Source: Larkinella insperata (lineage in GTDB: Bacteria > Bacteroidota > Bacteroidia > Cytophagales > Spirosomataceae). Taken from it: 64,000 nucleotides of DNA. The position numbers and the translations under genes were made by a program. Below, one piece after another: positions 15,988-25,802 of this stretch. The number at the start of each line of letters is the position of its first letter. Position 1 is the first letter of the stretch. The stretch is from positions 4,113,501-4,177,500 of the forward strand of contig NZ_CP110973.1 in NCBI RefSeq assembly GCF_026248825.1, given 5' to 3'. Under the pieces are notes generated by a model, which ran no database searches, was not told where the DNA came from, and saw only the letters and a list, made by a program, of their open reading frames with translations.

Positions 15988-18900
15988 GTGCCTCTCTTGG
16001 AATGTGTTGAGTACCAACAATGGACCCGGCTGTCGTCAGCAAAGGGCCGGTTTGGATCGTGCTTGGTTGGGCTGTGTGCGTTATTAGTGGGGCTGGCCTG
16101 GTTTAACCCGGTAACCGCCCAAAATCCCGCACGCCGACGTACCGTAACACCTGCCGATTCAATTGCCCGCGCTCGCCAGGACAGCATTCGGGCTACTCGA
16201 GCAGCCGAACGCCGGCCCATTATTCGCTGGCGGGATCGGTACGTGAGTCCGTTTTCGGTTACTCTGCCCAGATCACCCTTCCTGATGCGTGATCCCCGGG
16301 CGGTTACCACGAACGTCCAGCTGGATAGCGTCGGTCAGATTTCGGTTCTGGAGCGGATCGGTACTCCGCGGGATGCTACCCGTCCGAGCGCAGCAACCGC
16401 CACGCAGCCTGCCGCCACCACCGGCACCATTGGAGCGCCGACCATTCCGACGACGCCAACCCGTCCGGCGGGAGGATTGCCTTACCGACCGGCCGAAGTG
16501 ATGTCGTTCCAAGACTATAACCGGTTACAGAACCAACGTGTTCAAAAAAGTTTGTGGCGCGAATACAGCGCGCGCGCGGAAGGGCAGAGTGCTGTCAGCG
16601 GGCGGGGCCTGTTGCCCAAACTGGAATTACCCCCGGTATTTGATCGCTTATTCGGTGGTAACCTCGTCGATTTTAAGCCCAACGGCTTTGTCATGCTGGA
16701 TTTTGGGTACCTCTATCAGTTCATCGACAATCCCATTATTCCGGTCTTGCAGCGCCGAAACGGGAATTTTATTTTTAACGAGCAGATCAATATCAACTTC
16801 AACGGGAAAATTGGAGAACGGCTGGGCGTTACGGCCAACTACGATACCAAATCCAGTTTCAATTTCGAGAACGTCCTGAAACTGAATTACCGTCCGCCAA
16901 TTCCGACGCTGCCCAATGCCAGTAATTTGCCCAACGGATTACCCAATGCTGACGGTCTGACAAATGGCCTCACCAACGGCCTGCCCAATGCGGGTAGCAT
17001 GGTGCCGTCGGCCATTCCGCAGTTTCAGCCGCAAGATCCCAGCATCATTCAGGGACTGGAAGCCGGTAACATCAGCTGGCCCCTCAGCAGCCAGTTGATT
17101 CCGGGCGTACAGAACCTGTTCGGGGTAAAAACCCAGCTTCGCTTCGGTAAACTCTATGCAACCCTGGTGGCCTCGCAGCAGCGTTCGAAGCAGGAGGAAA
17201 TCGTCATCAAAGGCGGCTCCATGCAGCGGCCCTACGAAATCCGGGTGGATACGTACGACGAAAACCGTCACTTTTTCCTCTCGAACTTCTTCCGGGATAA
17301 TTACGAACGGTCCTTAAAAAGCCTGCCCCAGATTGTATCCGGTGTTACCATTACGCGTTTAGAGGTATACGTAACTAACCGGACCAACACCACCACGACC
17401 CTGCGGAATATCCTCGGTTTTGCGGATCTGGCTGAGGCTCAGCCCTACAACCGGAACAATCCGAATCTGCAACCCATCAGTTCCAACCCGGCGGCTCCCG
17501 CCGATAACACCACCGGCAACGGGTTGTACAACCGGGTGAAAGCCAACCCCGGTCTGCGGCAGGTAGACCAGGCGGCTTCGATCCTGGACGGAACGTTCAG
17601 CTTTGCGAAGGGTGTGGATTACGAACTGCTGCGGGGCGCCAAACGACTGACCGAAACCGAATACCGATTCCAGCCGGAACTGGGCTACATCTCGCTGGTG
17701 ACGCCCCTGCGCAACGACGAAGTGCTGGCCGTGGCGTATGAATACACCTACCAGGGCAGGAAATACAAAGTGGGCGAACTGACGGAAGATTACCAGAACC
17801 GTCAGGATGACGAAGTGGTCATTCTGAAGCTGTTGAAGTCATCGACGATCCGCAACAACACGCAACTGCCGATGTGGAACCTGATGATGAAAAACATCTA
17901 TGCGCTCAACACGACCCAGGTTAGCAAGCAGAATTTCCAGTTACGAATAGTTTACAAAGATGACCTGACCGGGATTGACAACCCGAACCTTCAGGAAAGT
18001 AACCTGGCCGGTATCCCGCTGGTGCAGGTCTTTAATATGGACCAGCTCAACGCCCAGCTTGACCGGCAACCCGACGGTAATTTCGACTTTGTAGAGGGTG
18101 TTACGGTCGATAGCCGGTATGGGCGCGTGATTTTCCCGGTTCTGGAACCGTTTGGTTCGTACTTATCCAGGAGATTAGGCGCCGGCGCTGATGCCGACGT
18201 TTACCGCTCCAAGTACGTCTACAACGAACTCTACCGCACAACGCTGGTGGATGCGCAGCAGGTAGCGAGTAAAAACAAATTCTTTCTGCGGGGAAGTTTC
18301 CAATCCTCCACGGGCGGTGACGTAACGTTGCCCTACGGCGTTGACGAAAATTCGGTTCAGGTCACCGCGGGCGGGGTTCCGCTGACACCGGGCGTCGACT
18401 TTGTGGTGGAATCCCAGATTGGCCGGGTACGTTTTCTGAACGAAGGACTGATGAACTCTGGCCAGGAAATTCGGGTGCGGTACGAACGGCCTGATCTGTT
18501 CCAGAACCAGATTCGACGGCTCATCGGTACGCGTCTGGACTACAAACTCAGTCCGGATGTAAGTCTGGGGATGACGGCCATGAACATGAAAGAAACCCCC
18601 GCCGGTTTCCTGACGCGCGTGGCCATCGGTAACGAACCGGTGAACAACACCATTCTGGGTTTTGATGCCACCATTCGCAAAGACTCCCGATTTTTGACCC
18701 GACTGCTCGACGGCCTGCCGCTCATCCAAACCAAAGAACTCTCAAACATTGCCTTCCAGGGCGAGGTGGCGCAACTGTTCCCCGGGGTGGCTCCGCGGGT
18801 CAACAACAACGCCTTCATTGACGATTTTGAAGCCGCCCGGACACTCTACGACCTGACCCGCCAACCAACCCGCTGGCGGCTGGGTTCGACACCCACCACG

Positions 18901-21900
18901 CCCGAACGCGCTTTTCCGCAGGGAACGCTGGCCGACCCACTGGCTTTTGCCTACAACCGCGCCCGGATTTCGGTCTATACCGTTGACAACACGTTTGCCG
19001 CGGCCAACACGATTCCGAATAATCGCGTACCGACCACCAACCTGGGCGAAAGGGATTTACAGAATTACTACGAACAGTTTTTTCAATCCAATGAACTGTT
19101 TAAAGGACGTTCGCTGCGGCTGGTCAACCTGCCCGAAAACATCCTGGATGTGGCTTACTTCCCCAGAGAACGCGGGATGTACAACTTCAACCCGAACCTG
19201 GACGCCGACGGTCGCTTAGCGGGCGATCCGAAGAAAAACTTTGGGGCGGTAATGCGGGCCATTACGTCCGATGCCGACTTTGACAACGCCAACATCGAGA
19301 ACATCGACTTCTGGTTGATGGACCCCTTCCTGGGAATGTCGGGCGATACCAATGCCGTAATTCACGACGGATTTGAAAACCGGCCCAACCGCACCGGTGG
19401 TAAGCTGATTTTTAACTTGGGGGATGTCTCGGAGGACGTTATCAAAGATGGTCGTTTCGGTTTCGAAAACGGTTTGGCCGTTCCGAACGCCCTTTCACCC
19501 GACTCAACGGACTGGGGCCGGGTGACGCGCTCCCAGTTTGTGACCCAGGCGTTTGACAACGTTACCCGTACGCAGCAGGATGTCGGTCTCGACGGTTTGA
19601 GCAACCGGGATGAGAACACGTATTTCAGCAGTTACATCAATCAGGTGGCACCCCGTCTGAATGAGCGGGCCCGCGAACGGCTGCTGAGTGACCCCGCCAA
19701 CGACGACTTTATGTTCTATTACGGACAGCGGGCCGATTCCGTGAAGTACATCGTCAGCCGGTACAAGCAGTACATGGGGATGGAAAACAACTCCCCCGAA
19801 CTGGAAGACCGCAACCAGGTGATAACGCCGGCGTCAACCACCCTGCCCGACATCGAAGACCTGAACACGGACAATACCATCAACGACAACGAAGCTTACT
19901 ACGAATACGAAATTGATCTGAAACCGGGTCAGTTGCAGGTTGGGCGTGGCTACATTGTCGACAAAGTTGAGGTCCAGAAAAATGGGAAAACGGTAACCTG
20001 GTACTTGTTCCGGATTCCCGTTCGTGAGAACGCGAAGAAGGTAGGGAACATCAACGGCTTTAAGTCCATCCGGTTTATGCGGATGTACCTGACCGAATTT
20101 GAGCAGCCGGTGGTGCTGCGGTTTGCCCAGTTGCAGATGACTTCCAACCAATACCGGAAGTACACCGGTGATCTGTCGGCGCAGGGGTTGCAGGAAGTGC
20201 CTGAACCGTACGATGCCCAGTTTAAGGTAGCCGCCGTGAACGTGGAGGAAAACAGCGCGCCCGGCCAGAACAAATACATATACCGGGTACCGCCGGGCTT
20301 CCAGCGTGACCGCGATTTCACGCAAATCAACCAGGTTGAACTGAACGAGCAGTCGATGAGCCTGAGCGTGACCAATCTGCGCGACGGCGATTCGCGGGCG
20401 GCTTTCAAAAACAACAGCCAGGATCTGCTGTTCCGCGAACGGTTGAAGATGTTTATTCACATGCACAGCGACGAGAGCGATATTAACGGTCAGGTGTCGG
20501 CTTTTGTGCGGCTGGGTACGGACTTCAAGGAAAACTACTACGAAATCGAAATTCCGAATCTGGTAGCAACGCCGGAAGGCAGCCAGCCGGATGACGTGGT
20601 CTGGCCAGTCAACAATGAACTGGACATCGCGCTGAGTGAACTGGTCAACCTGAAGGCGGAACGCAACCGGCAGTATTCCCGAACCTATGCGCAGCCGTTT
20701 TCCATGAATAGTCTCGATGGCAGGCACAAATTGACGGTGGTCGGAAGCCCGGATTTGAGTGCCGTGCAGATCATTATGATCGGGATGCGGAATCCCAAAT
20801 CGGCGGACGAGCGGACGAGGGGCTTTACCATCTGGGTGAACGAACTCCGGGCCAACGGGTTCGACCAGACCGCCGGGCGGGCGGCTGTTGGGGTGCTCAA
20901 CGCCAAACTGGCGGATGTGGCCACCGTGACGGCTTCGGGTAAAATCACCACCTTTGGTTTTGGCGGGGTGCAGCAGCGCATCGCCGAGCGATCACGCGAA
21001 ACGTCAACCGAATACGGGATTCAATCGCAGATTGCGGTGGATAAACTGCTGCCCGAAAAGTGGGGCCTGCGGATTCCATTGTACGTTAATTACGATCAGC
21101 GGCTGGTTCAGCCGCATTTCAATCCGCTCGACCCGGATACACCGCTGGAAACGACTTTGGCAACCTTCGACAACCAGGAGGAACGGGATCGGTACCGGAG
21201 GCTGGTGGAAGACCGTTCCATCCGAAAGGGATTCAACCTGTCGAACTTCCGGAAGGTAAAAACCAACCCGAACGCCAAAAACCATTTCTACGATTTTGAA
21301 AACTTCTCGTTTACGTACGCTTTCAACGAAGCGACCCGGACCAACATCCTGACCGAGCAGTTTATTCAAAAGCAAACCCGGGGCGGGATTGCCTACGTCT
21401 ACAGCGCCCAGCCGAAACCGTTTGAGCCCTTTAAACAATTCCAGGCCCTGGAACGGCCTTACCTGCGCTGGCTGCGCGACTTTAACCTGACTCTACTGCC
21501 TACCCAGGTGGCCATTCGGGGCGAGGTAGACCGGAGTTTTATCAAAACGCAGCTCCGTAATTCCGAGCTGACGACCGCCGGGATGGTGCCGCAGTTTGAA
21601 AAGTATTTCTGGTTTAACCGGTACTACGATTTGCAGTGGAACCTGACCCGTAACCTGGTGCTGACCTACAACGCCCGCACCAACGCCATCATCGATGAAC
21701 CGGCCGGCGACTTGAACACGCAGGCCAAAGTTGATTCGGTTTGGGCGAACGCCAGACGGTTTGGCCGGACGAAAAACTACGAACAGAACATCCGGACTAC
21801 TTACCGAATGCCGTTGGACAAACTGCCACTGCTCGACTGGATTGCCGCTGACCTCACCTACAATATGGGGTACCTGTTCCAGGCCAATTCCTTCGGCATC

Positions 21901-23493
21901 ACCGACACGCTGGGCGTTCCGTTTGGAAACACCATCCGCAACAACCGCGAGTGGGGTGTGCAGGGGCGCGTGGACTTTATCCGGCTGTACAATAAAATCA
22001 AGGCCCTTCGGTTTGCCAACACGCCGAACGTGCCGCGCAAAAACTTCACCCGCAACCCCGGTGACGTCGAAGATATTCAACGGACGGAGAGCCGCGTGCT
22101 GAAGAGTTTCGTCCGGACTCTGCTAACCGTGCGGGGCATTAACTTCAACTATACCGTTCAGGAATCCACGTTCCTGCCGGGCTTCATGCCTACGCCGAGG
22201 TTCTTCGGTATTTCGCGCGAAAATGCGCCGGGGCTGGGGTTTGTGCTCGGTAGTCAGGACCGGAACATTCACCACCGCGCGGCCGAACGGGGATGGTTGT
22301 CAAAAAGTGTGGTTCAGAACCAGCCGTTTACCCAATCGATTGCCAAGAAGTTTGACGCCCGCACGACGCTGGAACCCTTTAAAGATTTCCGGATCACGGT
22401 GGAAGCCCGGCTGACCCGTCAGGATAGCTATCAGGAGTTTTATCGCCCGGATTCAACCGGCCTCTTCCGGAGCCAGAGTCCGCTGCGAAACGGGCAGTTC
22501 AGCATGTCGTTCCTGTCGTTCAAGACGGCCTTCACCAAGCTGAATCGCGACAATTCTTCGCCCATTTTTGACCGGTTTGCCGAGTATCGCAAGATTATCC
22601 TGAACCGGTTGATGGGAATCAATCCGGGCGTGGGAGGTGGTGGAGAATACAACCTGACGTCGCAGGACGTTCTGATTCCGGCCTTCTTCGCGGCTTACAG
22701 CGGAAAAGACCCGAATACCGTCAAGATCAATCCGTTCCTGCGCTTCCCGCTGCCCAACTGGCGGGTCGATTACAACGGTCTGGCCCAACTGAAACCGTTC
22801 CGTAAACTGTTCAGCGCTTTCACACTTTCGCACAGTTACAACTCAACCTACAGCGTCGGTAACTTTATCTCGTCGCTGGATTACGAAGCGCTGTACGTCA
22901 ATCTGGCGGTGATGGGCTATAATCTCGGAACGCGCTACAATGCCGATAAACAGTTCATCCCGATTTTTGTCATGAGTACCATTACCATGACCGAACGGTT
23001 TGCGCCGTTGATCGGGGCGACGTTCCGGACGCAGAGCAAAATCAGCGGGGGGCTGGAATACAACCAGGACCGCAGCGTGGCCCTGAACCTGTCCAACGCG
23101 CAGGTGGCCGAGCTGACCAACAAAGACATTACGTTCCGGTTTGGTTTTACGAAGTCGAATTTCCGGATTCCGTTCAAAATCAACGGAGCGTATCGCCGGT
23201 TGAAAAACGATCTGACGTTTAACTGCAACCTGACGTTCCGCGATACCCGCACGGTTCAGCGGAAGTTCGATGATTCAAATACGCAGGTGAACGACAATGG
23301 GGTTGGCGAGCAGATTATTACGGCGGGTAACGTTAACTTCCAGTTGCGGCCGCAGGTCAGCTACGTGGTCAATCGCCGGTTGAACGTGCAGGTGTACTTT
23401 GACCGGACCTTCAATGATCCGCTGGTGTCGAACTCCTTCCGGCGGGCTACCACGGCGGGCGGGGTGCAGGTCCGGTTCAACCTAGCCGAGTAG
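15988..23493 (+). CDS. sprA: SprA (Sov) outer-membrane translocon of the type IX secretion system
   Basis: A 2501-residue giant outer-membrane protein. Known SprA forms a single-chain barrel of 36 strands through which T9SS cargo crosses the outer membrane. Visible here: a GTG start with a signal peptide (hydrophobic core CLVGLCALLVGLAWF, cleavage near VTAQ), repeated SprA-type segments (LPPVFDRLFGGNLVDFKPNG, GVTANYDTKSSFNFENVLKL), FIDDFEAARTLYDLTRQPTR, and a long C-terminal series of strands ending GVQVRFNLAE. Residues about 308-338 carry a degenerate LPNG/LTNG repeat that I do not expect in the core fold. It follows ruvA and precedes a BamA/TamA-like barrel. The CHU_C protein at 4004 is a likely client. 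Confidence 0.95.
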   Translation: MPLLECVEYQQWTRLSSAKGRFGSCLVGLCALLVGLAWFNPVTAQNPARRRTVTPADSIARARQDSIRATRAAERRPIIRWRDRYVSPFSVTLPRSPFLMRDPRAVTTNVQLDSVGQISVLERIGTPRDATRPSAATATQPAATTGTIGAPTIPTTPTRPAGGLPYRPAEVMSFQDYNRLQNQRVQKSLWREYSARAEGQSAVSGRGLLPKLELPPVFDRLFGGNLVDFKPNGFVMLDFGYLYQFIDNPIIPVLQRRNGNFIFNEQININFNGKIGERLGVTANYDTKSSFNFENVLKLNYRPPIPTLPNASNLPNGLPNADGLTNGLTNGLPNAGSMVPSAIPQFQPQDPSIIQGLEAGNISWPLSSQLIPGVQNLFGVKTQLRFGKLYATLVASQQRSKQEEIVIKGGSMQRPYEIRVDTYDENRHFFLSNFFRDNYERSLKSLPQIVSGVTITRLEVYVTNRTNTTTTLRNILGFADLAEAQPYNRNNPNLQPISSNPAAPADNTTGNGLYNRVKANPGLRQVDQAASILDGTFSFAKGVDYELLRGAKRLTETEYRFQPELGYISLVTPLRNDEVLAVAYEYTYQGRKYKVGELTEDYQNRQDDEVVILKLLKSSTIRNNTQLPMWNLMMKNIYALNTTQVSKQNFQLRIVYKDDLTGIDNPNLQESNLAGIPLVQVFNMDQLNAQLDRQPDGNFDFVEGVTVDSRYGRVIFPVLEPFGSYLSRRLGAGADADVYRSKYVYNELYRTTLVDAQQVASKNKFFLRGSFQSSTGGDVTLPYGVDENSVQVTAGGVPLTPGVDFVVESQIGRVRFLNEGLMNSGQEIRVRYERPDLFQNQIRRLIGTRLDYKLSPDVSLGMTAMNMKETPAGFLTRVAIGNEPVNNTILGFDATIRKDSRFLTRLLDGLPLIQTKELSNIAFQGEVAQLFPGVAPRVNNNAFIDDFEAARTLYDLTRQPTRWRLGSTPTTPERAFPQGTLADPLAFAYNRARISVYTVDNTFAAANTIPNNRVPTTNLGERDLQNYYEQFFQSNELFKGRSLRLVNLPENILDVAYFPRERGMYNFNPNLDADGRLAGDPKKNFGAVMRAITSDADFDNANIENIDFWLMDPFLGMSGDTNAVIHDGFENRPNRTGGKLIFNLGDVSEDVIKDGRFGFENGLAVPNALSPDSTDWGRVTRSQFVTQAFDNVTRTQQDVGLDGLSNRDENTYFSSYINQVAPRLNERARERLLSDPANDDFMFYYGQRADSVKYIVSRYKQYMGMENNSPELEDRNQVITPASTTLPDIEDLNTDNTINDNEAYYEYEIDLKPGQLQVGRGYIVDKVEVQKNGKTVTWYLFRIPVRENAKKVGNINGFKSIRFMRMYLTEFEQPVVLRFAQLQMTSNQYRKYTGDLSAQGLQEVPEPYDAQFKVAAVNVEENSAPGQNKYIYRVPPGFQRDRDFTQINQVELNEQSMSLSVTNLRDGDSRAAFKNNSQDLLFRERLKMFIHMHSDESDINGQVSAFVRLGTDFKENYYEIEIPNLVATPEGSQPDDVVWPVNNELDIALSELVNLKAERNRQYSRTYAQPFSMNSLDGRHKLTVVGSPDLSAVQIIMIGMRNPKSADERTRGFTIWVNELRANGFDQTAGRAAVGVLNAKLADVATVTASGKITTFGFGGVQQRIAERSRETSTEYGIQSQIAVDKLLPEKWGLRIPLYVNYDQRLVQPHFNPLDPDTPLETTLATFDNQEERDRYRRLVEDRSIRKGFNLSNFRKVKTNPNAKNHFYDFENFSFTYAFNEATRTNILTEQFIQKQTRGGIAYVYSAQPKPFEPFKQFQALERPYLRWLRDFNLTLLPTQVAIRGEVDRSFIKTQLRNSELTTAGMVPQFEKYFWFNRYYDLQWNLTRNLVLTYNARTNAIIDEPAGDLNTQAKVDSVWANARRFGRTKNYEQNIRTTYRMPLDKLPLLDWIAADLTYNMGYLFQANSFGITDTLGVPFGNTIRNNREWGVQGRVDFIRLYNKIKALRFANTPNVPRKNFTRNPGDVEDIQRTESRVLKSFVRTLLTVRGINFNYTVQESTFLPGFMPTPRFFGISRENAPGLGFVLGSQDRNIHHRAAERGWLSKSVVQNQPFTQSIAKKFDARTTLEPFKDFRITVEARLTRQDSYQEFYRPDSTGLFRSQSPLRNGQFSMSFLSFKTAFTKLNRDNSSPIFDRFAEYRKIILNRLMGINPGVGGGGEYNLTSQDVLIPAFFAAYSGKDPNTVKINPFLRFPLPNWRVDYNGLAQLKPFRKLFSAFTLSHSYNSTYSVGNFISSLDYEALYVNLAVMGYNLGTRYNADKQFIPIFVMSTITMTERFAPLIGATFRTQSKISGGLEYNQDRSVALNLSNAQVAELTNKDITFRFGFTKSNFRIPFKINGAYRRLKNDLTFNCNLTFRDTRTVQRKFDDSNTQVNDNGVGEQIITAGNVNFQLRPQVSYVVNRRLNVQVYFDRTFNDPLVSNSFRRATTAGGVQVRFNLAE

Positions 23494-23604
23494 CCATACT
23501 TTTACCAATTTCAACAGGGAAATACCCGAACGCAGAATCATTCTGACCGTTTTTCCAGTTATTCATTAAAATCCCATTAAAACGCTTGTGAGCTGGGAGC
23601 AAAA

Positions 23605-24747
23605 ATGCATATGGAAATTCGCCGGACGGGTATTTCATTTCTGTTGATTTATGGTTTACTGAATTCACCCGTTTGGGCACAGGGAAAAGTAGTTCAGTTC
23701 GTAAAAAGAATTTTGAACGACACTTCATCGGCGGCCACCTCCAAATTACTGGTATTTCCAACGGCCGGTTTTGCGCCCGAAACCAGTGTTGAAGTAGGGA
23801 TTCGGGCATTTTCTCTGTTTTACGCCAAAAAAGACACGGTTGTTAACCGGCTGAGCGAAATTGTTCTCTACTCCTTCGTCACGTTTCGGGGGCAGTTTGG
23901 CGCGGTGCTGGAGAATGCCGCCTACACAAACAAAAACCGGTACTTCTTTCTGGGTCGGGCGCGGTTTCAGCAGTTCCCGCTGTTGTATTACGGGATTGGT
24001 CCCAACACGTCCTCGCGCAATCCGGCACTGGTCAACTCCAGCTACGTTCAGATCCGCCAGCGCATACTTCGACAGGTCAAAAACAACTGGTACGCGGGCA
24101 TTGAAGCCGATTTCCAGAACATCAGCCGGGTTTCGTTCGAAGTTGAAAACCAACCCAGTGTTGATTTACCGCCCGGCGCGGACGGCTCCAACACCGTAGG
24201 ACTTGGCGCGGCCCTGGTGTACGACGATCGTAAAAATGTCCTGAATGTGCGAAAAGGAAATTTTCTGGAAACCGGTATTCTGTGGTATCGTCCCGGTTTT
24301 GGCAGCGATTTCCGGTACCGGAGTTTGATTCTGGACGCCCGGGCCTATCGTCCGCTGGGTCGTTCCAACCGGGTGCTGGCGTTGCAGATTGCCGGAACAT
24401 TTATGAACGGGATCATCCCCTTCAACAACCTGGGCCTGATCGGGGGCGAATCGCTGATGCGCGGGTATTACCTGGGCCGGTACCGCGACCAGAACGTGCT
24501 GGCGGGTCAGGCCGAACTACGCTGGTTGCCCTTCGGCTTCAGCAAACGGTGGGGCGGAACGCTGTTTGCCGGATTGGGAACGGTGGCGCCAACGGTTCAA
24601 ACTTTCCGGATTGATCAGGTTCGCTGGGCGGCCGGGGGGGGCATACGGTTTCTGTTCTTCCAGAAAAAAGACGTTTTCCTGCGGGCCGATCTGGGCCTGA
24701 CCCGCGAAGGCACCGGTTTCTACGTATCGCTGGGGGAAGCGTTTTAA
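23605..24747 (+). CDS. BamA/TamA family outer-membrane barrel protein
   Basis: 380 residues: a signal peptide (about 1-30, ending NSPVWAQ), then a 16-strand-type Omp85 barrel without obvious POTRA domains. The LLVFPTAGFAPETSVEVGIR start, YDDRKNVLNVRKGNFLETGI, and LIGGESLMRGYYLGRYRDQN (Omp85 RGY-type loop) are characteristic. The C-terminus GFYVSLGEAF ends in Phe, as for BamA substrates. An in-frame ATG two codons later (23611) is an equal start choice. Its role is probably insertion of or export through the outer membrane, or a surface antigen. It overlaps the convergent DUF2752 gene by 4 bases (TTAA). Confidence 0.83.
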   Translation: MHMEIRRTGISFLLIYGLLNSPVWAQGKVVQFVKRILNDTSSAATSKLLVFPTAGFAPETSVEVGIRAFSLFYAKKDTVVNRLSEIVLYSFVTFRGQFGAVLENAAYTNKNRYFFLGRARFQQFPLLYYGIGPNTSSRNPALVNSSYVQIRQRILRQVKNNWYAGIEADFQNISRVSFEVENQPSVDLPPGADGSNTVGLGAALVYDDRKNVLNVRKGNFLETGILWYRPGFGSDFRYRSLILDARAYRPLGRSNRVLALQIAGTFMNGIIPFNNLGLIGGESLMRGYYLGRYRDQNVLAGQAELRWLPFGFSKRWGGTLFAGLGTVAPTVQTFRIDQVRWAAGGGIRFLFFQKKDVFLRADLGLTREGTGFYVSLGEAF

Positions 24748-25196
24748 AGCACATTTCTTCCAATCCCGTACAGAACTACGATGCCGAAGATCAGCCAACT
24801 GGCGGTTTTTCCGTACAGCCGTTGGTGCAGTCCCGGCCGTTTGGGACCAAGCGGGGTGTATTCCAGCAAAAAACCGAGAAGCAAATAGGGCAACGACAGC
24901 ACCAGCAGCGGGTTGTAGCTAAACGCCTGCCCAACGCGGCCGTGTAGCAACTGATGCAAACACCGTTGCGAACCACAGCCTGGGCATTCCAGACCGGTCA
25001 GCAGCTTGAACGGGCAGGGCGGGAAAAACGATACCTGAGCTGGATTGAACCAGCCGTAGCTGCAAACCATCCCCAGAAGGACGATCAGAACGGCGAACCC
25101 CCCGAACCGCTTTTTACTGATATGACTGAAGAAGTCCGCCAAAGATGCCGAGGAAAAAGAGTAAGAAGTAAAGCACCCAAAGACCGATCGAGACAA
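24744..25196 (-). CDS. DUF2752 membrane protein
   Basis: The DUF2752 core is clear: CPFKLLTGLECPGCGSQRCL followed by LLHGRVGQAFSYNPLLVLSL and membrane helices around LLVLSLPYLLLGFLLEY. Cysteines in the C-x-GC arrangement are a family hallmark, and the function is unknown. The start is uncertain. The ATG at 25196 overlaps the upstream gene by 83 bases and gives an odd serine-rich leader, while ATG 25070 would cut the first helix; a rare start near 25115-25123 is also possible. It is the second gene of a pair with the GYF-CD225 protein. Confidence 0.75.
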   Translation of the reverse strand: MSRSVFGCFTSYSFSSASLADFFSHISKKRFGGFAVLIVLLGMVCSYGWFNPAQVSFFPPCPFKLLTGLECPGCGSQRCLHQLLHGRVGQAFSYNPLLVLSLPYLLLGFLLEYTPLGPKRPGLHQRLYGKTASWLIFGIVVLYGIGRNVL

Positions 25197-25644
25197 AGAA
25201 GCTTACTTTGGTCCACTTGGCCGCTTCGGCAGACGCCCGTTGCGCCCCGATAAAATCACCGTTGGCGTAGCGGGAATCGACATTAGCCGCGTTGACGATG
25301 CCGGCAATTCCGAAGGGAAGGCAGCAGAAGAGCGTTGCCAGAATCGACTCAACCAGCCAGTTTTTGGGCTTGGGTGGTGCCGATCCGAGCGGTTGATTGG
25401 GCGTATACGACTCCTGAAAAGGACGGCTGACGGGCGGAACGACGGAAGGCTGGGTGGGATTAACCGATGGAAAAGCCGCCCCCGAAAGCCATTCATTAAT
25501 TTCCGGAACGCTTTGAGCATCCATCCAGTCGGGCAGGCCCTGAGTCCAGACTTTGGTAGTCGGTTGGATGGGTTTAGACCGTAATTCGTCCAGACTAAAG
25601 GGGCCAAATTGCTGATTGCCTTCCAGGTAGTAATACTGCTTCAT
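25114..25644 (-). CDS. GYF_2 (DUF4339) and CD225/dispanin domain protein
   Basis: 176 residues. The N-terminal GYF_2 domain (about 1-52) reads YYYLEGNQQFGPFSLDELRS and ends with WMDAQSVPEINEWL. A Pro-rich linker follows. The CD225-type membrane region (about 100-176) contains LVESILATLFCCLPFGIAGI, NAANVDSRYANGDFIGAQRA and a second helix. GYF domains bind proline-rich peptides. CD225 proteins such as the eukaryotic IFITMs shape membranes, but the bacterial role is unknown. The downstream DUF2752 gene overlaps it, indicating co-transcription. Confidence 0.88.
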   Translation of the reverse strand: MKQYYYLEGNQQFGPFSLDELRSKPIQPTTKVWTQGLPDWMDAQSVPEINEWLSGAAFPSVNPTQPSVVPPVSRPFQESYTPNQPLGSAPPKPKNWLVESILATLFCCLPFGIAGIVNAANVDSRYANGDFIGAQRASAEAAKWTKVSFFVSIGLWVLYFLLFFLGIFGGLLQSYQ

Positions 25645-25802
25645 GAAAAGAGTAGGAGGGGTTTAAAATCGGGTCAGTAAGATAGAAAAAGATGCCGACT
25701 CGCGGATGAAAGCCACCTCTTTTTTATTAACGGTTTCCAACAGTAATAATGACGTTCATTCGTCTTTAAACCAATCAGATAGGACTGCTTTACTTCTTTC
25801 TG

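Noticed and set aside
16911..17000. Tandem repeats as a CRISPR or VNTR outside a gene
   Set aside because: The repeats are in frame inside sprA, have no spacers and encode Asn/Gly/Leu/Pro; they are treated as a protein-coding expansion.
19834..20727. 297-codon minus-strand frame within sprA
   Set aside because: It is antisense to a conserved coding region and has no family pattern; long antisense frames are common opposite GC-rich genes.
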